Under the pieces are notes generated by a model. It ran no database searches. It was not told where the DNA came from and worked only from the letters and a program-made list of their open reading frames with translations. The position numbers were made by a program, and so were the translations under genes. Source: Bacillota bacterium (lineage in GTDB: Bacteria > Bacillota > Limnochordia > JAAZLZ01). Taken from it: DNA of 27,136 nt. Of this stretch, positions 22,389-27,136 are shown one piece after another (the first letter of the stretch is position 1; each line of letters starts with the position of its first letter). The stretch is from the NCBI GenBank assembly GCA_012799075.1, contig JAAZLZ010000050.1, positions 1 to 27,136 of the forward strand, read 5' to 3'.

Positions 22389-23229
22389 CCTCCAGGTCGA
22401 GCGCCACATCCAGGGCCCGGCTGGAATGGGTGATTGCGCCTACGGAAATGCAGTCCACCCCGGCAGCGGCCACGGAGGCAATGTTGTCCCTAGTGATCCC
22501 GCCAGAGGCTTCAACTAGAGCCCGGCCATTGATTAGGGCCACCATTTGGGCCATCTTCCCCACTTCCATGTTGTCCAGCATGATGATATCCACCCCGGCG
22601 TCAAGGGCCTCTTCCACCTGCTCCCTTGACTCGGCTTCAACTTCAATCCGGGCCGTCAAGGGAGCTTTGGCCCGGGCAGCCGCTACGGCCTTGGCAATGC
22701 CTCCCGCGGCAATCACATGGTTGTCCTTGATCAGAATGGCATCATCCAAGCCTAAGCGGTGGTTGCGGCCCCCGCCCACCCGCACCGCGTACTTTTCCAA
22801 TACCCGCATTCCCGGGGAAGTCTTCCTGGTGTCCACCACTTGGCAGGGATAGGGACGCACCAGCTCCACCAGCTCCGCGGTGATCGTCGCGGCGCCGCTC
22901 AGGCGCTGCAGGAAATTCAGGGCAACCCGCTCTCCCGTCAAAATAGCCGAAGCGGGACCTTCAACCCGGGCCGCGCTTTCCCCTGCGAGGAGAATATCGC
23001 CATCCCGCCGCAAGGGCACAATCCGCACCCGGTCATCGAGCATTCCATAAACCATTTCCACCACAGGAAGACCCGCGAGCACCCCTTGCTCCCGAAAAAC
23101 GATGGAGCCCCGCGCGATGGCATCCGGGCCAATGACCGCGGTGGTGGTGATATCTCCCCGCCCCACATCTTCAGCAAGGGCCAACTGAACGATCTTTTCT
23201 GCCCAATGTTTTTCAGCAAAACTCCACAT
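22366..23229 (-). CDS. nadC: Nicotinate-nucleotide pyrophosphorylase, carboxylating (NadC)
   Basis: Quinolinate phosphoribosyltransferase of 287 residues that makes nicotinate mononucleotide from quinolinate and PRPP. Seen motifs: EDVGRGDITT near 20, ALNFLQRLSGAAT near 102, DTRKTSPGMRVLEKYAVRVGGGRNHR (about 131-156), DDAILIKDNH, IEVEAESREQVEEAL near 195, MLDNM and EASGGI near 238. Length is typical. The ATG at 23227-23229 follows the nadB stop by 5 nt. It is the last gene of the nadABC operon, and its end overlaps the DUF441 gene. Confidence 0.96.
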   Translation of the reverse strand: MWSFAEKHWAEKIVQLALAEDVGRGDITTTAVIGPDAIARGSIVFREQGVLAGLPVVEMVYGMLDDRVRIVPLRRDGDILLAGESAARVEGPASAILTGERVALNFLQRLSGAATITAELVELVRPYPCQVVDTRKTSPGMRVLEKYAVRVGGGRNHRLGLDDAILIKDNHVIAAGGIAKAVAAARAKAPLTARIEVEAESREQVEEALDAGVDIIMLDNMEVGKMAQMVALINGRALVEASGGITRDNIASVAAAGVDCISVGAITHSSRALDVALDLEVIAKDAE

Positions 23230-23234
23230 GCCTA

Positions 23235-24773
23235 TTACCCCTTATCCACCGGCCGAAAGGCCAAGTCTTCGCCGCGCTGCAGAATAATATGTTTACACCA
23301 GGACGGGTCGCTGTCGGGGAAATCCAGTCGGTAGTGGGCTCCCCGGCTTTCTTCCCTAAGAAGGGCCGCTTTAGCCATCAGACCGATGACCACCGCCATG
23401 TTGGCCGCCTCTAGGCTTGCCCCATCCGTCCCCCGGTACTCCTCCCGGCCCAGTTCTTCCAGCTTCATTAGGGCCGAGGTCAGCAATTCTTTCGATCGTT
23501 CAAGCCCCACGTAATGCCAGCTGATCCTTTGCAGGGCACGGCGATTCGCCATGGCCGAAAGCGAAGGGATCCTCGGTGCAGGCATCTTCCCGGAGGCTGC
23601 TTTTTCCGCGGCCAGGGCAGCCCGCTGGCCAAAGACAATCGCCTCCAAGAGGGAATTGCTGGCCAGGCGATTGGCCCCGTGGATGCCGGTGCAGGCCACT
23701 TCCCCACAGGCCAAGAGTCCCGGAATAGTGGTTCGGCCATGATGATCCGTATAGACCCCGCCCATGGTGTAGTGGGCCGCAGGACCCACCGGCAGCCAAT
23801 CCCGCTCCATCTTTAGGCCCATCTCCGAACAGCGGCGGTAGATGGTTGGGAACCTATCCTGGGGATGCTTGATGGAGGTGGCATCGAGATAGACATGGGG
23901 ACGGGCGTCCTGTTGCATTTCGGTCCAAATCGCCCGGGCCACCACATCCCGGGGCGCCAGATCCCCGAGGGGATGATACTTGCCCATGAAGGCTTGGCCC
24001 CCCTGATTGCGAAGAACCGCCCCCTCGCCCCGCACCGTTTCCGAAATCAAGAACCGGGACTTGTCCCCGCCGGTGTAAAGGACGGTCGGATGGAACTGGA
24101 CAAATTCCATGTCCATCAGCATCGCACCGGCCCGATAGGCCAGCGCAATGCCATCGCCGGTGGCCGTAGGCGGATTGGAGGTTTCCGCGAAAACTTGCCC
24201 CACCCCTCCGGTGGCCAAAATGGTGGCCGGGGCCCAAAAAGCCCGGTACTCTTCGTTCCTTAAGGCTAATGCCCCCCAGCATCGGCCTTCGGTCATGATC
24301 AGGTCAACCACAAAATGGCCTTCGTAAACATCGATCTCGCGGCTTTGCTTGACTTCCTCGATGAGCCGGGTGCATACCCCTCGGCCAGTGGCATCCCCGT
24401 CCACATGCAAGATTCGGTTGATCGAGTGGGCCGCTTCCCGGGCCAGGTGAACCTGTCCGCCCCAACGGTCAAATTCAACTCCCAGGGCCACCAGATCTCG
24501 TATCCGCTGGGGGCCTTCCTTGACGAGCAGGTCAACGGCCGGTTCATCACAAAGTCCCGCCCCCGCCGCCAGGGTATCCCGGCGATGAAGATCGGGCGAG
24601 TCGCCTTGGCCGACGGCGGCCGCCATGCCCCCTTGGGCAAAGTAACTGTTGCTGTCTTCCAAGGCGCCCTTGGTGATCAAAGCCACCCTTCCCCGATCCT
24701 TCAGGGTTAAAGACGTAAACAGGCCGGCCAGGCCGCTGCCGATGACCAGGAAATCATACCTTTCCCCCCACAT
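23235..24773 (-). CDS. nadB: L-aspartate oxidase (NadB)
   Basis: FAD enzyme of 512 residues that oxidises L-aspartate to iminoaspartate, the substrate of NadA. Seen motifs: FAD-binding FLVIGSGLAGLFTSL (residues 8-22), SNSYFAQGGMAAAVG near 42, REAAHSINRILHVDGDATG near 111, ILATGGVGQVF near 190, QFHPTVLY, and GEVACTGIHGANRLASNSLLE near 375. The C-terminal succinate dehydrogenase-like helical domain is complete. ATG 24771-24773 has GGGGGA about 8 nt upstream. Located 12 nt after nadA in the same operon. As an anaerobe-type enzyme it may use fumarate instead of oxygen as acceptor (inference). Confidence 0.96.
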   Translation of the reverse strand: MWGERYDFLVIGSGLAGLFTSLTLKDRGRVALITKGALEDSNSYFAQGGMAAAVGQGDSPDLHRRDTLAAGAGLCDEPAVDLLVKEGPQRIRDLVALGVEFDRWGGQVHLAREAAHSINRILHVDGDATGRGVCTRLIEEVKQSREIDVYEGHFVVDLIMTEGRCWGALALRNEEYRAFWAPATILATGGVGQVFAETSNPPTATGDGIALAYRAGAMLMDMEFVQFHPTVLYTGGDKSRFLISETVRGEGAVLRNQGGQAFMGKYHPLGDLAPRDVVARAIWTEMQQDARPHVYLDATSIKHPQDRFPTIYRRCSEMGLKMERDWLPVGPAAHYTMGGVYTDHHGRTTIPGLLACGEVACTGIHGANRLASNSLLEAIVFGQRAALAAEKAASGKMPAPRIPSLSAMANRRALQRISWHYVGLERSKELLTSALMKLEELGREEYRGTDGASLEAANMAVVIGLMAKAALLREESRGAHYRLDFPDSDPSWCKHIILQRGEDLAFRPVDKG

Positions 24774-24785
24774 GGGCTAGTCCCC

Positions 24786-25700
24786 CTAACTAACGGAAAG
24801 CATTCGTTCCACCGCAGCCAAGGCTCTCCCGCGGATTTCATCGGGAACGGTGACCTGATTGGACATGTCCCTCAGGACCGCTTCTACCATGGCTAGACTT
24901 GCTGTCCGCTTCATATTCGGGCAAACTAGTCCAGGCGAAAGGAGATAGAAGGTCTTGTCTGGGTTTTCTTGTTGGATCCGGTGTAAAATACCCATTTCGG
25001 TGCCAATGATAAATTTCTTGGCTTTCGATTGCTGAGCAAATTTCAGGATCCCTGCGGTGCTCCCCACAAAGTCGGCCAGGGCTGCAACTTCCGGTCGGCA
25101 CTCGGGGTGAACCAAAAGCAGTCCATCGGGATGTAGATGCCGCACCCGCTTAACATCTTCGGTATTCACCCGGTGATGGGTGATGCAGCAGCCGTCCCAG
25201 AGGATGATCTTCTTGCTCGTCTGGGAGGCCACCCATTGGCCCAGGTTGGCATCGGGAACAAACAGGATCTCCTCTTGGTGGAGGGATTCGACCACCCGAA
25301 GTGCGTTGGAGGAAGTGCAGCAGATATCGCTCTCAGCTTTGACCGCCGCGGAGGAATTGATGTAGCAGACAACGGCCGCCTTGGGATGCTCTCGCTTTTT
25401 GGCCCGCAAGTCCTCGGCGGTAATCGTTTCCGCCAAGGGACAGCCTGCATCGGGAGCAGGCAGCAAGACTTTCTTGTCGGGAGACAAAAGGGCCGCTGTC
25501 TCCGCCATGAAGTCGACGCCGCAAAAAACGATTACTTTGGCGTCGGTTTTTGCCGCTTGCTGGCTCAACCCTAAGGAATCGCCGACAAAATCGGCGATAT
25601 CCTGGATTTCCGGGAGTTGATAGTTATGAGCTAGAATAATGGCCTGCCGTTGCTTTTTTAAGTCACGAATTCGATCGACGGTTTGTTTAAAATTTTCCAT
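24786..25700 (-). CDS. nadA: Quinolinate synthase (NadA)
   Basis: [4Fe-4S] enzyme of 304 residues that condenses iminoaspartate with dihydroxyacetone phosphate to quinolinate. Seen motifs: ILAHNYQLPEIQDIADFVGDSL (22-43), CGVDFMAETAALLSP (60-74), DAGCPLAE (C87), CYINSSAAVKAESDICCTSSNA (112-133), WDGCCITHH (C171/C172), HPECRPEV and GLVCPNMKRT (C260). The spacing suggests C87, C171 or C172, and C260 as cluster ligands. This is the short NadA form of about 300 residues. ATG 25698-25700 has GGGAG about 10 nt upstream. It is the first gene of nadABC, read from an upstream SigA-like promoter. Confidence 0.96.
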   Translation of the reverse strand: MENFKQTVDRIRDLKKQRQAIILAHNYQLPEIQDIADFVGDSLGLSQQAAKTDAKVIVFCGVDFMAETAALLSPDKKVLLPAPDAGCPLAETITAEDLRAKKREHPKAAVVCYINSSAAVKAESDICCTSSNALRVVESLHQEEILFVPDANLGQWVASQTSKKIILWDGCCITHHRVNTEDVKRVRHLHPDGLLLVHPECRPEVAALADFVGSTAGILKFAQQSKAKKFIIGTEMGILHRIQQENPDKTFYLLSPGLVCPNMKRTASLAMVEAVLRDMSNQVTVPDEIRGRALAAVERMLSVS

Positions 25701-25752
25701 CGTCTGGAAGCTCCCGCCCTTTGGGTCTTTGAGTTTTTGTTCTTGCGCAACA

Positions 25753-25781
25753 TGATACCATAAATCGCACCGTCAAACAAT
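25753..25781 (-). promoter_or_regulatory. SigA promoter of nadABC
   Basis: On the minus strand TTGTTT (25776-25781) is followed after 17 nt by TATCAT (25753-25758, five of six). The -10 is preceded by an extended TGG element. The predicted start near 25746 is about 46 nt before nadA. No clear NAD-repressor operator was recognised. Confidence 0.55.
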
Positions 25782-25833
25782 GCGAAATCGGCCCTCCATG
25801 GGACGAAGATGAAGAACCTCCAACATCTACACC

Positions 25834-25863
25834 GTATTAGGAGGCGGCCTACCGTCCACACTA
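25834..25863 (+). promoter_or_regulatory. Candidate SigG promoter of the SASP gene
   Basis: GTATT (25834-25838) and CACACTA (25857-25863) with an 18-nt spacer each differ by one base from the SigG consensus (GHATR and CATHHTA). The predicted start near 25870 lies about 11 nt before the strong ribosome binding site. SASP genes are SigG-controlled in known spore formers. Confidence 0.4.
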
Positions 25864-25894
25864 TGGATGCCAGAACAGAAGGAGGTGAAATAGA

Positions 25895-26248
25895 ATGGCT
25901 CTTGGTCAAAAGCGAAATCGCAGTCTCATACCGCAAGCCTCTTCAGCACTGGAACAGTTCAAGTACGAGGTAGCTAATGAACTGGGCATCGACCAGTCCT
26001 GGAAGTCTGGATACTGGGGAGACATCCCCGCCCGCCAGTGTGGGGCTGTCGGGGGACATATGGTTCGCCGGATGATTGCCGCCGCTGAACAGTCCCTGAT
26101 TCAGCAGGCAACGGCCGGCGTCCAGTCCGGTTTCCGGCAAAGTATGGGCGGTGCTACCGGCGGCTCTTTCCCGCTAGAGCCGGACGTTTCAGCACAAGGC
26201 ACCTCGCCTGCCCATAACCCCACCGAACTCAAAGGCGGAGGTTACTAG
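25895..26248 (+). CDS. Alpha/beta-type small acid-soluble spore protein, extended form
   Basis: DNA-binding spore protein of 117 residues that would coat and protect forespore DNA and supply amino acids on germination. Residues 11-32 (LIPQASSALEQFKYEVANEL) hold the conserved first SASP block with the GPR protease site after E25 (YEVA). Residues 44-66 (IPARQCGAVGGHMVRRMI) hold the second block. The canonical length is 60-75; this one has an insertion around 33-43 (DQSWKSGYWGD) and a 45-residue Gly/Ser/Pro-rich tail. ATG 25895 follows a near-ideal GGAGGTGA at 25881-25888. It is monocistronic, with a terminator right after the stop. Confidence 0.93.
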   Translation: MALGQKRNRSLIPQASSALEQFKYEVANELGIDQSWKSGYWGDIPARQCGAVGGHMVRRMIAAAEQSLIQQATAGVQSGFRQSMGGATGGSFPLEPDVSAQGTSPAHNPTELKGGGY

Positions 26249-26253
26249 GATAT

Positions 26254-26276
26254 AAGGGGGGGATTCCCCCCCTTTT
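26254..26276 (+). terminator. Intrinsic terminator of the SASP gene
   Basis: AAGGGGGGG (26254-26262) pairs perfectly with CCCCCCCTT (26266-26274) around an ATT loop, and the T-run continues to 26276. It lies 6 nt past the SASP stop and 6 nt before the end of the convergent HAD gene. Confidence 0.85.
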
Positions 26277-26282
26277 CCGTTC

Positions 26283-26999
26283 CTAGTATGCCTGTACATC
26301 GGACTTATATTCACCCGATTTGTCCAACAAACGGCAAAGGGCCCCCATGTCACCCCAGTAATCAGCCAGTTGGTGGGGACCGTCCCCCAGGAAAAAGGTT
26401 TTCATGCCGATTTTGCCGGCGGGCAAATCATAGACGGGGTCGTTCCCCACCATGAGACATTCCCCAGGGGCGCAGCCGATCAAATCGGCAATCTCCCAGT
26501 AGTACTCGGAATAGGGCTTGCAAAAGTGCATGTTTTCCCCTGTGGTGATCAAGGCAAAGGGCACCTTGTCCAAACCTGCCCAGGCCAGTCTCTCCCGAAT
26601 GGCCACCTCAGGAAAAAGGGGATTAGTGGCGACGACTACTTTATAGCCCCTTTCCAAGGCGGCATCGACAGCCTCACGGCTGCCCTCCCGTCTTGCGGCG
26701 CCTTGTCCCAACCCTTTGAATTCCTTCTGATAAAAATCGTAGAAAATCCGAAGATATTCCCGATCTAACCCCACCTTAGGAAAGAAATCCCGGCTGAAGG
26801 CCTCTAGCACCGTAAAGTTTGGATCCCTGCACTCCATGGCTGCCTGGGTTGAAGCAAGGAGCTGCTTGATGAAGGCTTCCTTGTCAACCCACTTGGCGAA
26901 ACGTTCACTGACCAGCTGCAAATACGATGGCATCAGTTCATCAAAGTCAGTGGCGAGCAGGGTCCCGTCGAGATCGAACAAAACGGCCCGGAACAACAT
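26283..26999 (-). CDS. HAD-superfamily hydrolase
   Basis: Protein of 238 residues with HAD motifs: motif I DLDGTLLAT (about 9-17) with the nucleophile aspartate, motif II VATNPLFP near 120, the lysine of motif III in HFCKPYSEYYWEIA near 155, and motif IV VGNDPVYDLPAG near 180. A helical cap lies between motifs I and II. The substrate is unknown; a small phosphatase is likely. ATG 26997-26999 has AAGGAGG at 27006-27012, 6 nt upstream, overlapping the stop of the preceding gene, so the two are cotranscribed. Confidence 0.9.
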   Translation of the reverse strand: MLFRAVLFDLDGTLLATDFDELMPSYLQLVSERFAKWVDKEAFIKQLLASTQAAMECRDPNFTVLEAFSRDFFPKVGLDREYLRIFYDFYQKEFKGLGQGAARREGSREAVDAALERGYKVVVATNPLFPEVAIRERLAWAGLDKVPFALITTGENMHFCKPYSEYYWEIADLIGCAPGECLMVGNDPVYDLPAGKIGMKTFFLGDGPHQLADYWGDMGALCRLLDKSGEYKSDVQAY

Positions 27000-27010
27000 C
27001 AACTTCCTCC

Positions 27011-27136
27011 TTATAAGTCCTCAAGGAGCTCCTGGATATGCTCCCGGCCCCGGCGGGCGCCTTCCTGGGGATCAGGTTTAGGCAACGACTCAATCGCCAT
27101 ATACCGGCCATATTGAATATCTTTCAGAGCCTTCAA
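27011..27136 (-). CDS. Sugar phosphate isomerase/epimerase-like protein, C-terminal part
   Basis: Only the last 41 codons lie in the window; the gene continues past the right edge. The fragment contains YGRYMAIESLPKPD and ends in GREHIQELLEDL. This resembles the C-terminus of xylose-isomerase-like TIM-barrel sugar phosphate isomerases/epimerases, where a glutamate in a (V/I)E(x)LP motif is a metal ligand. The short length keeps the call tentative. Its stop overlaps the ribosome binding site of the HAD gene. Confidence 0.6.
   Translation of the reverse strand: MKALKDIQYGRYMAIESLPKPDPQEGARRGREHIQELLEDL

Noticed and set aside
1..27136. CRISPR arrays, insertion sequences, transposases, tRNA or rRNA genes
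   Set aside because: None was seen: no regularly spaced repeats, no transposase-like reading frames and no tRNA cloverleaf pattern were recognised by eye.

Overview
The window comes from a GC-rich, endospore-forming member of the Bacillota. It carries spmA/spmB, spoVAC/D/E, spoIIE and an alpha/beta-type small acid-soluble spore protein, G-rich Shine-Dalgarno sites, and many TTG/GTG starts. The mix of spoIIE-tilS-ftsH with rraA-like and uroporphyrinogen-decarboxylase-like genes suggests a Clostridia- or Limnochordia-like lineage; the exact taxon cannot be read from the sequence.

Left part (1-9000): spmA-spmB run on the plus strand and converge on a minus-strand potassium uptake operon (two separate TrkA/KtrA-type regulators, then a TrkH/KtrB-type channel). 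A 48-codon ORF and a DUF2508/YaaL-like gene meet tail to tail with stop codons sharing one CTAG. Next come the sulfur-transfer pair nifS/iscS-like and thiI, and a minimal spoVAC-spoVAD-spoVAE operon for dipicolinate transport.

Middle (8800-14800): between spoVAC and an RraA-like gene lies about 340 nt with no protein gene. Its 5' and 3' ends are complementary over 9 bp, the 3' strand runs directly into six T residues, and several hairpins fill the interior. It looks like an unassigned structured RNA or a riboswitch-like leader. A second gene-poor stretch (9968-10440) separates the RraA-like gene from a URO-D/corrinoid-methyltransferase-like gene. On the minus strand follow a DMT-type membrane protein and an isochorismatase/nicotinamidase-like - folB - birA - ferredoxin-type aldo/keto reductase operon.

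Right part (14700-27136): ftsH, tilS and spoIIE appear in the conserved Bacillota order, but no hpt gene lies between tilS and ftsH. spoIIE has a candidate SigA promoter whose -35 overlaps a perfect Spo0A box. speE and a DUF441 membrane gene run on the plus strand and converge on the nadA-nadB-nadC NAD biosynthesis operon. A SASP gene with its own terminator, an HAD hydrolase and the 3' end of a sugar-phosphate-isomerase-like gene close the window.

Most of the content is ordinary housekeeping and sporulation machinery. The features most worth follow-up are the structured RNA candidate, the repeated 3' overlaps of convergent genes, the Spo0A-box promoter of spoIIE, and a strong hairpin that leaves almost no room for a promoter ahead of the nicotinamidase-like operon.
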